64,000 nucleotides of DNA from Uranotaenia lowii (Eukaryota > Arthropoda > Insecta > Diptera > Culicidae), in the NCBI RefSeq assembly GCF_029784155.1, contig NC_073692.1:432989324-433053323 (forward strand), written 5' to 3'. Made by a program: the position numbers and the translations under genes. Positions 33,941 through 45,740 of this stretch are shown here, one piece after another; position 1 is the stretch's first letter, and each line of letters begins with the position of its first letter. The notes beneath the pieces are model-generated. The model saw nothing but the letters and a program-made list of their open reading frames with translations. It did not search any database and was not told the origin of the DNA.

Positions 33941-35559
33941 AGCTCATACGCGACCAACAACTTGACCAGCTTTTTTTTAATATTTCCTCAATCCTCAATC
34001 TTCCTCAATCTTTATTATAAGTTTTAATTATTTGTTTATAGTTATTTGTTTTAGTATAAGCATTAGTATAAGAAGTTATTTAATTAAATACTTCCCTTTT
34101 TTCTAAGTGGATCTGTTAAAAAGAAACTTCTTTTCCACTTAAAATTCACTATTTGTGTTATTTGTATTGCTTAAAGTTACATTACCTCGCACATTTGATA
34201 AAAAAGAGAGTTCTGAGTTCATGCTGAGTAAATTTTTAACGCGATCCAATTTTTTTCCTCTATCAGCTGCCGGACGTCACCAGGAGGCTCAATTTTAGTT
34301 TTTTGGTGTGGGGGAGTGTGGTGAGCTATTAAAAAAATAATAACTTTGGACTAAAAACAATTTTATAAATACTTTGAAAAAATCTTCATTAATGAGAGAC
34401 AAAATCGTTCTATAAATTGTCTAATGTGTTTCTAATCTTTGCCTCACATATTTATAAAAAGTGTTAAAAAAAAGTTAGGACTTCCGAAACCATTTGATTA
34501 TTTCTTTGCCGTGAGGACTGATCACATTTAATTTCTGCCGGCTCAGTAAAACCCTACACTGACGGAATCAACATTATTTGTCATAACTCAAAATCATTGT
34601 GGCTTAGGCGAACAAATAGCGAAATTGACATGATACTTCTATCTATCGGTTTGACTTTCGGAGTTTGAAATACACCATCAACAGCTCACTCTTTATAAAT
34701 TTATCGGTAAATGGGTAAATTGGTGGATTTATTCCAAAGATCAAGTATTGGTATCCTAAAATTGTCAAAAAGTTGATAAAAAACATTGTTAGCTTTTAAA
34801 ATATTTAAAATTTAAATTTCAAAATGTTTGTAATATATATCACAATTAAAAAAAAAACGATGATTTTTCAATTGTTCTCCTAAAACTGCAGATCAATTTC
34901 TTTTTTCACAACTAGACACTAATTCTACCTATGATCTTCGATCTCACAGTAGGGCGTGGAGTGCCAAGAATTAAGTGCAGAAAAAACACAATGCATCGCA
35001 GCAACCAGATGCTCCCAAACACACATTGCTCCCTTTTGGGCAGTTAAGTTTCCCAACGCTGTACTCTAATTTAATATTCTTCTAAATAAACACTTCCCGC
35101 TTACTTCAACCGGGAAATGTGAGGAACATTTTTCATTAACTACCCGGGCGGACGGAAATTAGCCTAACAGAATAACAGACAGGTGTAAGATGGGGTCCAT
35201 CTGAATATCCATACTGTAGTTCCGAAAGCAACGTACAAAATCTCACACTTTCGGATCTGCCCCAAAGGGGTTTGGTAAATAAAGCAGAAAGAAAGTCTTT
35301 CAACTTTCTGATGTACATTTCTGTTTTTCTAAAAATAGCCTTTTTGGATCTTATAATAATAATTTTTCCCAACCAGCATTGCTGCTCAAAGGAGATACGG
35401 CTCAGCAAACGAGTGACTGAACTCTCTCGGATGATTTTCCGCGCTAAATTTCCAGAAGAAGAGCTTAGGCTGAAGAGATGAAGGGAACGGAAGAATGATG
35501 TATGTTCTTAGTAATTAATAAATAAATATAGAACTTGGAGAAATCGGCTCTGCGGACTT
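33941..35559. other. AT-rich sequence, GC-richer near 34.9-35.5 kb
   Basis: The segment after the RT fragment may include its 3' UTR (TTAGTATAAGCATTAGTATAAG near 34050). At 34900-35480 composition is more balanced and overlapping frames of 69-90 codons appear without recognisable motifs. Confidence 0.45.
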
Positions 35560-35700
35560 TAGCTCAGCTAGTGCAGTATATGAAATCGTCAAAGTAAACC
35601 ATGAGTTGAGTGCATTAAAGTCAGCAAGTACGAGTTCCATCTCAAGGTGCTTTCGAACAACAGTCAAAGGCCAGAAATAAAACATATGGCAGTAGGCTGA
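35560..35700 (+). mobile_element. Possible tRNA-derived SINE
   Basis: TAGCTCAGCTAGTG (35571-35584) matches a polymerase III A box. GAGTTCCATCTC (35633-35644) is close to a B box, and the spacing is compatible with a tRNA-like head. A body of about 60 bp follows with AGAAATAAAAC near its end. No target duplication is clear. Confidence 0.35.
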
Positions 35701-36350
35701 GCAACTTGCTTCTTTTGTGAATGACAATGGAAATGCCGCGGGTAATTTTCAAGAATGGCGCAGTTGATTTGAATGAAACCGCGGCACACTACGATTGATT
35801 AACAGTAGAACATTTTTGAAAGCGAGCGGAAAATTTATTTGGTATTTTAATTGTAGGCAGTCCCATTGATACAATTTAATCTTATTATGATAATTGCACG
35901 ACATTGAAAATCGCTACACCGTTTCAGATTTGAACTTAAGCTCAGGAGTACACCGCAAAGCGACATCAAAGGCGGTTTGGAAGATTCATGCCAGCGCTTG
36001 GCAAGTGTATTAATAAAACATTTCCTACAAAATTTTCTATACATTCCCGAGCTGTCTATTTGCCATTCCTGCTTACGTCAAGGGGAATGACACTTGGGAG
36101 ATATTTTGGAAAATCTCCCGAGCGAGCGGTGATTTGTGTTTTCACTTGTTCACCTTACGTCATGATACGCATATTCATTCGGAGTCCTGTGTGGATGTAT
36201 GGAAGTTGGGGTTACCAAACTTTAAAAACGATTTAAAATAAGAAGAATTTTGTTCATAGAAACTAAAAAAAAAGTTTATAGAGATAAGGATCAAAACCGT
36301 AATACGATTTTACAAATTCTGGTCCAAAAATGAAAATATCTCACTACAAC
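35701..36350. other. Unannotated sequence
   Basis: Short frames on both strands without motifs; no repeat structure that I can see. Confidence 0.5.
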
Positions 36351-37260
36351 GGTTCGAGGAAATTTTCATGACAGCCCTAAAAGATCTGGAAATATACGTA
36401 AGACATAAACGGGTAGGATGTAGCTTTATCCCGAGCACGAGACATTTAAAATGCTGTTTTGGAGCGAGAAGAATTTCATTCAACATACATCATCCACTCC
36501 TGCTTTTTTCACATCCGTGTCGTTGTTTCCTTCACCGAACGAAATCGTATGACGAGTGCGATAGTTGTTCCGAATCACCCATTAAACGTGTTAAGCCCGG
36601 CCAAAGAAACTGAGAAAAAAAACAACACCAGTACATCATATACCAACATTCTCGAAAGAGTAAGGTTATGCTGATTTCCCCATACCACACCGGGAGTTTT
36701 TCCTCGTGTCGAATGTTCCTGTTTTGACTGTAGGATTGCTTGCCTCCTCCCACTCTCCTCACAAACCACCGGTAACCGAAGAACCACTCGTGTCGTCGTG
36801 AGTTGGTGTTGTCTTTTTTTTTTATTTATTCACTTGTCGCTGTCCTCTTGGTTTTATTTATGACCCTGGAGAACATCCGAGAGGAGTCCCGGGCGAAAAT
36901 TCCAGAGCAGATCTCGTTTTTTTCTTGAATTTACGACAAATTCAAACCGAGGAAAAAAATTCTCACACTCACGCAGTTGGCCACGGCTCGAAAACAAAAA
37001 CGTATGACGGTTGTCATCATTATTACCACGTCATGTCAGTTTCTTCTTCATAGCAAGGTGAGGAAAATATACGACTACATGTTTTCAACGCCGAGGCCGA
37101 CTTTTCCCCTCTATCTTTAGGACTGCATGAAGCACACCTGTCAGTTTGTCAGGCGATCGACACGGGCACGGTTTGTGGGTGAAAAATCCATCAAAGTAAG
37201 CCTGGATTATCCAGATCGGTGCCTTGGATGTGGTGTTTTATGAGCGGTGGCAGCTTATCT
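36351..37260. other. GC-richer, apparently single-copy island
   Basis: Composition is more balanced than the flanks. It contains CACACCTGTCAGTTTGTCAG (from 37132), with a CACCTG E-box-like site, and several TGTCAGT/TGACAAA-like words. It may be regulatory; no coding frame is convincing. Confidence 0.35.
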
Positions 37261-37529
37261 ATTATTAAATGGCTGTGAATTTTAAAATGTCCTTTGGCGT
37301 TCGAATTATTTACTTTTGTGTTTTTTATTTGCCTTGAGTTTATTGTTTGTTTTGCCAGGTCCATCAGCATTTATTTTTTGTAGAAATTCTCAATGTTGGC
37401 AACCGACAAAGTTTTAAGAGATTTTTAAGATACAAAATTTTGAATTTAAAATGATTTCAATGGAATTCCAATTCCAGAACTGAAGCTTTTTAAGATCGCC
37501 TTGATAACTATAACATTACTTTAACTTAT
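37261..37529. other. AT-rich sequence, nothing recognised
   Basis: No coding frame, RNA gene or repeat is seen. Confidence 0.55.
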
Positions 37530-37672
37530 ATTTATGACATTCAGGAATTCATATCAACGTTGCAGTTAGCGAAAAGTTATTGAACAACCTATCCGACAGT
37601 TATACAACTGTGTTCGATGTTTACTCATGGGTTTGAACTCACGGACATGACATCGGCTAAAAAACGACTGAC
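37530..37672 (-). mobile_element. Diverged SINE copy
   Basis: Read on the minus strand, this follows the SINE at 13551-13745: CCGATGTCATGTCCGTGAG, GTTCAAACCCATGAGTAAAC, ATCGAACACAGTTG and ATAACTTTTCGCTAACTGCA occur in the same order. The A-box region is lost. It is the most diverged of the three copies. Confidence 0.6.
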
Positions 37673-37967
37673 TTTTGGTGAGGAAATTTCACGGAAAAAT
37701 ATGTAAAATCCATTTTTAATTCATCTACAACTTTGCCATTTTATTGTTGAAGCGTTTCTCTTCATGCTTGATTATTTCTCTCGATTGCAATAATACCATT
37801 GACTGGTGATATTTTTTCGTAAGAATAGTCACTATGCAATGAGAACAGCGCCCTTCACATTACTTGGCGACCGTCAAAAATTTGTTAAATAGGTTTTGTA
37901 AACTATGAATAATAGATAGTTTGCTATCTTCTCATTGTTGCAACGGTCGGTTGCCAAAGGTCATAAG

Positions 37968-38365
37968 CATGGTTGCAGAAAAAAAATGTGTTTTTGATAA
38001 AATATTCTGTAATTCTTGGATTTCACTCCAAAATTCTGTGACAAGATTCTGTGATCTTTTATTTCGATTTTCACTGAAAAAACATTTAAAATATGCTTAT
38101 TTTTACAATTAATATGATAGAAATCAATAAACAGTGTTAACTTTATAACACTTTCATGAATTTGAGTCTGAAATGCACAGTATATATGGAGAAAAAAAAA
38201 TAAGAACGAAAAAGAGTACAAAATTTAAAAAATCAGAAAATTCTGTGAAAAGTTTCAAAACTCTGTGTTCTGTGAACCAGATTCTGTGACGAAAATATGC
38301 TCAAAATTCTTTCAAATTATAGAGGTAGATTATTCTCTAATATCGGCAACCTTGGTTATGACCTT
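37968..38365. mobile_element. TTCTGTGA-array element
   Basis: ATTCTGTGA and close variants occur at least six times (for example about 38033, 38045, 38238, 38262 and 38281). The array ends in CGGCAACCTT (38344-38353). GGTTGCAG lies near the left edge (about 37971) and may be the other terminus. GGTCATAAG occurs at 37959-37967 and again at 38366-38374 and may be a target duplication, although the fit to the termini is not clean. Same family as 18415-18545. Confidence 0.5.
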
Positions 38366-38374
38366 GGTCATAAG

Positions 38375-38970
38375 ACATTGACTAACGTTTGTCTCTATTA
38401 AGCATTTGAAAATGGTTGATAACCTAAATTAAAGTTATATACACAAAAGTCGAAATACGCCTACAGATTCAATCAAAGTTATATGCAAAAAATCATGCCA
38501 AATTTAGTGTGATTCTCGTCTCACACAAACAAAGTTCATTATGTCAAAAATCAATAAGGAAAATTTTCGGAAGGTCGCAGCAAGCCTTGCTCGGGACCGG
38601 ACGTGAGTTTTCAGTTGGCGTGTTTGTTGTCTCGATTTTGTTCTTTGTTGTGGAAAATATCGTAGAGTTTCGGAAATTCATTTTTAATGCTGTTTTACAA
38701 CAAATAAAGTTTAGGAATGCTAGTTAAGAATTATGATGAATTGTGCAAATGCACATAGAGAGTAAAGAAATCGGGTGTTTGAGAATTTCAAAGGAGGTCC
38801 TCTACACGAAAGCCAAGCTAGGAGGACTAGAAAAATTGGACGAAAATGCGGGAAAACAAATTTGTGGATTCCTAGTGATTCGGAAGATTCTCGCACTGGA
38901 TGATAAGCTAAGTATCTGTATCTGAATTTTGTCAATATTAATATTGTCGTTCTTAAAATCCTTTCAACAA
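38375..38970. other. Unannotated sequence
   Basis: Short frames without recognisable motifs. Homology to an endonuclease-RT ORF begins at its right edge. Confidence 0.5.
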
Positions 38971-39735
38971 TAGAGCAACTGAACAACCTTGATCTAGCTG
39001 ACAATATTGTTTTGCTCGCCCAAACACAACCGGATATGCAGAGCAAACTCGTTGATCTCACCGATAGCAGCAGGTCTCAAAGTCAATGTCGGAAAGACCA
39101 AGTCGATGGAGATCAACACAGGAAATCCCTCCAGTTTCATGGTAGCTGGGCAACAAGTTGAGAAAGTGGAGTGCTTCCAGTACCTTGGTGGCCAGATAAC
39201 GCCTGATGGTGATACCAGAACAGACATCGAAACCCGGATCAGAAAGGCCCGATTGCGTTTACGAGTCTCCGAAACATCTGCGAATCTTCAACTCAAACGT
39301 CAAATCCGTATTGATGTAAGGGTGCGAAACTTGGTGCACATATGCGGTAACGAGGCAAAAACTGCAAGTATTTGTAAACCGCTGCCTGCGGAATATCATC
39401 CGCGCTTGGTGGCCTGGCAACTGGATCTCGAATGAGGTACTACATCGCCGGTGTCATCAAAGGGCGCAAGAAATCGAGATTCGGGAACGTAGAGATGGAT
39501 TGGGAACACGCTGCGAAAAGATGAAAAAGAGATTTGCAGAGAGGAGCTTGAATGGAATCATGAAGGACATCGGAGAAGAGGCAGACCCAGAAACTCGTGG
39601 CGGCGAAGCCTAGCCGCCGAAATCCGAACTGTCGACGAGAATCTTGACTGGGACCAAGTGAAGACGCTGGCTCCGAATCGTCAATAGTGGAGGTCTTTTA
39701 CCACGGCCCTATACACCGGAGGATCGGCACGGGAA
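38971..39735 (+). pseudogene. Endonuclease-RT polyprotein, C-terminal fragment
   Basis: The fragment opens inside the RT palm: LNNLDLADNIVLLAQ corresponds to the catalytic ADDIVLLA motif, with the second aspartate changed to asparagine. It continues with LKVNVGKTKSMEINT, the VECFQYLGGQITPDGD block, IETRIRKARL and, after frameshifts, a RERRDGLGTR-like and SWRRSLAAEIRTVDENL C-terminal end. This is the C-terminal half of a non-LTR ORF of the kind often annotated as endonuclease-reverse transcriptase; I do not assign the clade. The sequence ends at a TAGGTAAGTAAG tail (about 39746-39757), consistent with a short-tandem 3' tail. A related copy lies at 57493-58148 on the minus strand. Confidence 0.75.
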
Positions 39736-39759
39736 CACTAAGTGTAGGTAAGTAAGTTC

Positions 39760-41419
39760 TTAAAATTGTAAATGAAATGACATTAGTTCCTTGCCTAAGA
39801 AGATATAAATTAAAAAAATTACGAGAAAACAAATGGGATTTTTTTTTCTTCAACCTTACTAGTAACTTTTCCATTATTTTTAGACTGCTGCGATTGAATG
39901 TAAATCTTTGTTTATTTATGCATATACAGTTATATTAACTCTAAAAAATAAAAATGATGGCCAGTTCCATCTAAAGGTTATTAAATTTTTTTTGAAGATT
40001 CATTGCTTTTTGAAAATTAAAAAAAAAATGCACCAGTAAGTGTTCCAAGTGAAGTCTATATTTATGTTTTTATTGTGCTACCACAGTTGTAAATGTTTTC
40101 ACTATTTTTTTTTCATTTGTGTAATTTTAAATTCATATTATGTTTGTTCATCGAATATTGTTTCCAAATATTAGTGACAGATCGTACAGCAAAAGGTAAG
40201 CATGTTGAATAATTCTGTTTTCCCTATGAAATCTTTTGGAAGTGTATTTAAAAAGATTTCATGGAGGTTTAATCAAAGTCTTTTTTTATTAATATTTCTT
40301 TCCAAGAGCGAGCAATGGCGCTTTATCCAATGTCGATGATCAGAGATGTGGTGCACGGAAATCCAAAATTTTTAAATCCATGTTTTGAAATTGATGGATG
40401 AAATTGAAGTATTTGACAACGATGAAAGATTGAAAAAAAACTATCGGATTTTGGAATTTTGTGTGAAATAACCTCATTATCATCCGCATAAGGAAGAATA
40501 ACTCAGGATCAGCATCCAGAAGCTCACTACTATTAAGCATATGAGCTTCTAACCCAAGAAATGTCATATCCCATGAACGTTTGGTATTGTTCACGTTTCT
40601 TCCTCCCTGAGTTCCAGTTGTCTCTGCGTTCAATACTGCACAGTGGGCACGGCCAACTAAAGATGGATAGTAAATGTAACTTTACTACTCACCGGGATGC
40701 TAATAAGACCTGGCTGTGTACGTATTATAAGCATGAGCACAAGCAAAAGCATAAGCATAAGCATCATATTTGATACAAAAAGGAAAATTTACATGACGCA
40801 CATTTTAACAAAAACTTATACCGCATAACTGAAATTCGTTCAAATCAACTTAAAATATGCATGCTTATTAAATAAATGCATGGGAAACGATCTGTGAAAA
40901 GATGGGTAGAGGAATGGCGGGCTAAATGCAACTTTGAGTAGAGTACTGATTTCATAGAATATTTCATAAAATTCAAAATTTATTTTATCTCTCTTATTAA
41001 GTCAGAAGAATTTAAACTAAAAATATTTCTGTGAAAAAAGTATATGATAGAATCAAAGTTTTTGTTTCTGTACAATTTTTTCTTACCTGCATTTGTCAGA
41101 GAAAGAAGATGAAACCTGCCTACAGGGATGGGATGATCCTGTGAAGCACAGTCTTGCAAAGACAGAAGTTATAACGCCTTATTATTATTATCGCGAAGTA
41201 TTTTTTTTTAAATAATCCAAGAATACTTTTTTTTCTGATCACTTGAGATCACTTGAGATAGCAAAATTTAAACTATTGCCTGAATGCTATGGCTCTTAAG
41301 GCAACCCCTTATCTTCAACAAGCTTTTCTGATAAAACTTATTATCTGTGCTATGTGTAGCAATTTTACTGAATAATATTCATTGTATCATCGGTATATTG
41401 TTTTGGATTGATTTAGTAA
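39760..41419. other. AT-rich sequence with a short simple repeat
   Basis: A small GCATAA-type repeat (AAGCATAAGCATAAGCATCA) lies at 40747-40768. Nothing else is recognised. A 97-codon minus frame at 40340-40633 has no motifs. Confidence 0.5.
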
Positions 41420-41520
41420 GGATCAAAGTCAGCGGCTTTGGCCTAGAGATCAGAGTTTAAGTCTTCTACACCAATGTTCACGAAATCAGATCCCGGTCAT
41501 GACGTATAGTACAGTTTCAT
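41420..41520 (+). mobile_element. Possible degenerate tRNA-derived SINE
   Basis: GGCTTTGGCCTAGAGATCAG (from about 41431) fits a polymerase III A box, and ATCAGATCCCGGTCATGA (from 41486) is a degenerate B-box region. No tail or target duplication is visible. Confidence 0.3.
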
Positions 41521-41779
41521 TGATTTATGAAATTACAGTTTTCTGAAGTGAAGATTAGCCTAAGATTACTAAATCTATTAAAGTGGAAAACTGTTTCAAA
41601 TTTTTTACTAGAATACTTGTACATTTTTTTTTTGAACGTGATACAGAAAAATGATAGAGAGATTTTTCATTTCAATTACATTGAGAGTAATTTTATGGTT
41701 CAAAAAATTTTTGTAAGTATGTACCGGCACTCAAAAACTCTCATCAATCTTTAATTTTAACGATAATTGAAATTCGATA
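41521..41779. other. AT-rich sequence, nothing recognised
   Basis: A 75-codon plus frame has no recognisable motif. Confidence 0.5.
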
Positions 41780-43260
41780 ACCGCAAATGGTGCCCACGGA
41801 TTTGACCCATGTCCACCATGCGGTGAAATTTATAGAAAAAAGTGACACCCTCGAGATCCGAAGCAGCGGGACAGTTTTATGGAGATTTACGAAGCCACTG
41901 GTGACCACAACCTCCAGTCAGGAGGAGGTGTTTCATTACACCACATCGGAAAACCGCAATCCATATTTTAGTATCAATTTTCATAATTCACCCCACTTGG
42001 TCTGATCTGGGAATCCAAAACCACCAATCGAAAAGGGGTTCGATTCCGCATTTGACAACTTTATCGGTTCCACTTAAGAAACCCTTCCGACCTTCCGGGC
42101 AATCGGAGATGTAAATCTCATAAATTCTTAAGGACCTTCTATCTGCGCTACAGAGAGAGTAAAAAAAAACCGGACGATTGGTGCATTTTTTATTCATCAA
42201 TAACAACTATAGATAAACATTGACGATAAGAGAAAAATTCACACACGGATCCCTTCGAGAGAAAAAAACCGAAAGATATACAAGTCCAAATAAGGAAATC
42301 CCACCGGAATTTGACCCTCTCAACATGATTAGTTCAGTTATTGACGACTTTAGAATCGAACGACTTACTGGCTGGCCACCACCCCCTAGATTTTCCTTTG
42401 GGTTCGAGTTTTTTTTCCTCTCTCCCATCGAAGGATGCCTTGCAAAAAAGGATCAAATGACGCAACAGCTTCTTTGACTTCCATCCCAGGCCTACTGCAT
42501 GCCGTCGGCAGGGATTACACTCGGAAGGAACGTGGCTATTTGAACGTGTAGTGGGAGTAAAAAATGAGGTTACGGACACGTGAGTACAATCCGATGAGGA
42601 AGCCGCATTCCATGTAGGCCTACACACAATAATTGAGTGGAAAGCTGAGCTAGTAGTAGAGGAAAAAATCGACTGGGAGCAGCCGGCGGACCACAAAAGA
42701 CCATCATCAGCAGCAATGGGATGGCAGTCAGAAGTTCAGATGATTAAGGGATATTTTATTGAACCATCAAAAGGCTAATGATTTTGTAATGAAAGTGCAT
42801 TCGCTTCCGTCTGGTCGTGGCTCGTGAACAGGAGATGTGAATGCTTCCTCCCAAGTGGAGATGGTCATTTCAGAAGGAAAACGTTTGAAGTTTTGATGGA
42901 AGGAGCTCCAAATGGATGAGATGAATAATAAAATAGTTCTTTCGAAGGACGGAAAAACTGGAAGAAGGTACGAGTAAAAATCCACTCATCAAATCACATG
43001 TGAAATATTTTCCTTCTTCCAGTTATAATCCGTTGATTGCTTATAATAACTGAACACGCTTCGACATGGGGATTAATGTCACAACCATAATTTCCGGAAT
43101 CCGAAGCAAGCGGTGCAAAATTGCGTGACATCAGCAGAAACTTTCCCTTCCGGTGGCAGCAAGCCAACTGACGATGGTAATCTCATGGCCATCTATGACG
43201 TGATGTCCTAGGGGACTTTCGATGTTCTCACTTGCCGCATAAAAATCATCATAATCTGAA
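41780..43260. other. GC-richer, apparently single-copy island
   Basis: Balanced composition with overlapping short frames on both strands, none convincing. The block 43070-43215 (TTCCGGAATCCGAAGCAAGC, TGACGTGATGTCC) is GC-richer than its flanks and could be regulatory (inference). Confidence 0.35.
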
Positions 43261-43425
43261 AACAACCAGCAAAGAGAGATTAGACAATGTGATGAAGTCG
43301 AGTTTGTCAAAATTTCTTGTTGATGGAGATCGATATGAATGGCACGACGCTCAATGACGTAAGATTTTTTCGGTATTTTGATGAAAAGTTCTAGAAGAAA
43401 ATATCTTTTAGATATATTTAAAAAC

Positions 43426-44436
43426 TAGCTGACCCGATTTACTTCGTTTTACACTGAATTTGACAAATTCTTATAAACGTTTAAATTTATCCACGTTTTT
43501 ACTTTCAACGCTAATCAACTTAGAGGGGGTATTGGATCTTTGAACTAAAAGGCGTTCTGGCAACGGATAGTTTTGTCAGAGAATTACGAAATTTGTCAGC
43601 TGTTGAGGGTGATAAAAACTTTACTTTTGCTAATCTTCGAAGTATTGATAAATTTGCAGGAAATCAATAGACATTCTTCGAGTTGTGTCAATATTCTAAT
43701 TGCTTATGTAGGCTTCTTCCTTTGTAAAATAGAAGGGGTCTTTTGATACATGGAGTCATCAGGTTAAGTGAAAACTTGTTTGTACTTCGAATTTGATGAC
43801 AAAAAATCCGGAACTGTTTCGAAAGTGAGAGTGCCCATACTATAAAATGAATCCCTAGTAAAGTCCACACGTCCTGCTAGTGCACTAATTTTTTTGAAAA
43901 TATTCTGAAAATGGTTCGAGATGTGCCGAACTAATAATAGACTAGCTGAGCCGGATGGAAATTTTAATAACAAATCAAATTGAAATTGGTTAGGTCATTA
44001 TTTTATAATTAAATTTCAACATCATTGTACATCAACTTCTTGAAATAATAGTTGCAGTCTTGAGTTTCGAGTTGCAATGCAATAGAAAATAATTTTATTT
44101 TTTTTTTCTAATATTTTTTTTCTGTTCGCAAACCTGACCTAAAATTTGTTTTCCAATCATCATTTTGTGTCCAAAATGAAGAAACTGTTTTTATTCATTC
44201 ATCAGTTCCGAAATTCTTCCAAAATTCCTCTCACATGCCAAATTTGGATCCATTTACTTGATTAGCTCCCAAGTTTTAAAAAAAATTATGAGAGTTCCCC
44301 TGTTTTAAATGTAATCAAGAAAATATGTTTTGTACCCAAATCCTTTCTGTGCAAAATTCGCTCGATCATTTCTTGAGTTATTGTGAATTTAATTAAAAAA
44401 AATTAGAAACGTCACTGGTGAACTGGCAACAAAACA
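43426..44436 (+). repeat. Two degenerate CTGACCC-family repeat copies
   Basis: One copy begins ACTAGCTGACCCGATTTACT near 43426 and a second begins ACTAGCTGAGCCGGATGG near 43941. The second later shows CATGCCAAATTTGGATCCAT and TACTTGATTAGCTCCC, the sub-unit words of the family. They are non-coding. Confidence 0.45.
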
Positions 44437-44513
44437 CAGACTTCCGAAAATCTAGTACTTCACTTTTCTTTGTGGAAGTCTTTCGGAAGTCGGAAATCCG
44501 GACTTCCGAAGTA
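44437..44513. promoter_or_regulatory. Cluster of ACTTCCG words
   Basis: The word ACTTCCG or its complement CGGAAGT occurs three times in about 75 bp (with GGAAGTC variants), in both orientations and partly palindromic. CGGAAGT is the core recognised by ETS-family factors (family knowledge). It could equally be a transposon end with a motif array, like others in this window. Confidence 0.25.
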
Positions 44514-44689
44514 AAATTTAGTGCTGGCGCTATTATATGATTACAATTTTAACGGCATGTTCGGCGGAATGAAAATTAGAGAGAATTTGAATTTTTTATA
44601 AAAATTTGAAAGAAATGTGGATAGACAGGCATACGTGCGCCAATAGGAGAAAGCTTGATATTTAGGTGTTGAAATTTTAGGCTGGAGGG

Positions 44690-45215
44690 CATGTTGATGA
44701 AAAGCTCCCATGAATTGTCCCGCCTTTGCTCTACACTAGCTCGAGTTATTGAATAAATTATAAGTGCACAAGTTCCTAAGAAAAATGGTATGGAAGCAAT
44801 CCTCCTCCCTTCCTATATTTTTGATTCAAACCTTTCGCATAATATTTCATACAATCATACAAATAATTCTCGTATTGAAAAACCATCCCATGCCAAATTT
44901 ACTTCCATTTGCTTGTTTAGTTCTAGAGGAGCTTCAATTTATCATAGAAACTTTTTTCGAATGCAAAACCCCTCACACGTCAAATTTGGTTCAATTTGCT
45001 CGATTAGCTCTGAACTTTTGCTGAAAAAATTGTGAAGGAGACTCTCTCCTCCCCTTTCCTTCCACCCTTTTGAAGGAGTGAGAATAGAAGCATTTCTCGT
45101 ACCTAAAAAACTTTCCATGCCAAATTTGGTTCCATTTGCTGGAAAAGTTATCGAGTTATGTAGTAAAAATTGTATGAAGCTCCCCTCTCCCTTTCCTTCC
45201 GACCTTCCGATGTTC
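44690..45215 (+). repeat. Dispersed repeat, sub-unit array
   Basis: Three sub-units each contain CATGCCAAATTT or CACGTCAAATTTG, then TTCCATTTGCT, a TTAGTTCT or TTAGCTCT stretch, and a TATGGAAGC or TATGAAGC followed by a pyrimidine tract. The same arrangement occurs at 21046-21560. Frames of 81-86 codons across it come from the repeat and are not genes. Confidence 0.55.
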
Positions 45216-45229
45216 CGACGTATCAGAAT

Positions 45230-45435
45230 GTGATGGACTTCCTGAGGGACTAGGCGTTGGTGCAGCGTGCAGCAAGTTCAGAGCGATGTCAGTGGCCCAG
45301 CGTTTTGGAGCGGCTCTGCATCAATTGTTTGGGTTCCGGTCACTTTGCGGATCGTTGTAGCAAGGGACCATGTCGTGAGTGCAACAGAAAGCACCATTCG
45401 ATGTTGCAACAAAATTTTAACTTTTACACTAGCCT
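45230..45435 (+). pseudogene. BEL/Pao gag zinc-knuckle fragment
   Basis: The frame reads MDFLRD, a stop at 45251-45253, then VQRAASSERC and a CCHC zinc knuckle CINCLGSGHFADRC (45318-45359, spacing C-x2-C-x4-H-x4-C), followed by a second C-x2-C unit and KHHSML. A knuckle followed by C..C...HH.(M/L)L is the standard gag C terminus of BEL/Pao LTR retrotransposons (family knowledge). The homology stops near 45430. No protease, RT, integrase or LTR is seen, so this is an orphan fragment. Confidence 0.7.
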
Positions 45436-45740
45436 ATCCGGCTCGAAGGACCAAAAATGTTCGATAACACTATGCACTAGCTAGCGGACCGTAAAACTAG
45501 CTTATCAATTACAAAACTTCACTCAAATCAGATTTGGAGTACTTTCCCACCGTGGAGGGACTTTTTTTTCTCTCTTATTTGGGGTTTTCGGACGAGCAGA
45601 AATTCGCGACGATACTTTGTGGTGGTTGGAATAGGACTTATGCTTTATTGCCGTTTGTTTATATCAACCAATTCGGCTCTCTGGTTCTCGCACTTATGCA
45701 CAATTTCAAACAGGCGACTTCCGCTTCTCTTTTCGAAGCT
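45436..45740. other. Unannotated sequence
   Basis: A 72-codon plus frame at 45534-45752 has no recognisable motif. Nothing else can be supported. Confidence 0.45.

Noticed and set aside
42207..42696. Frames of 73-120 codons on both strands
   Set aside because: There are no domains or start-site support, and the strands overlap.
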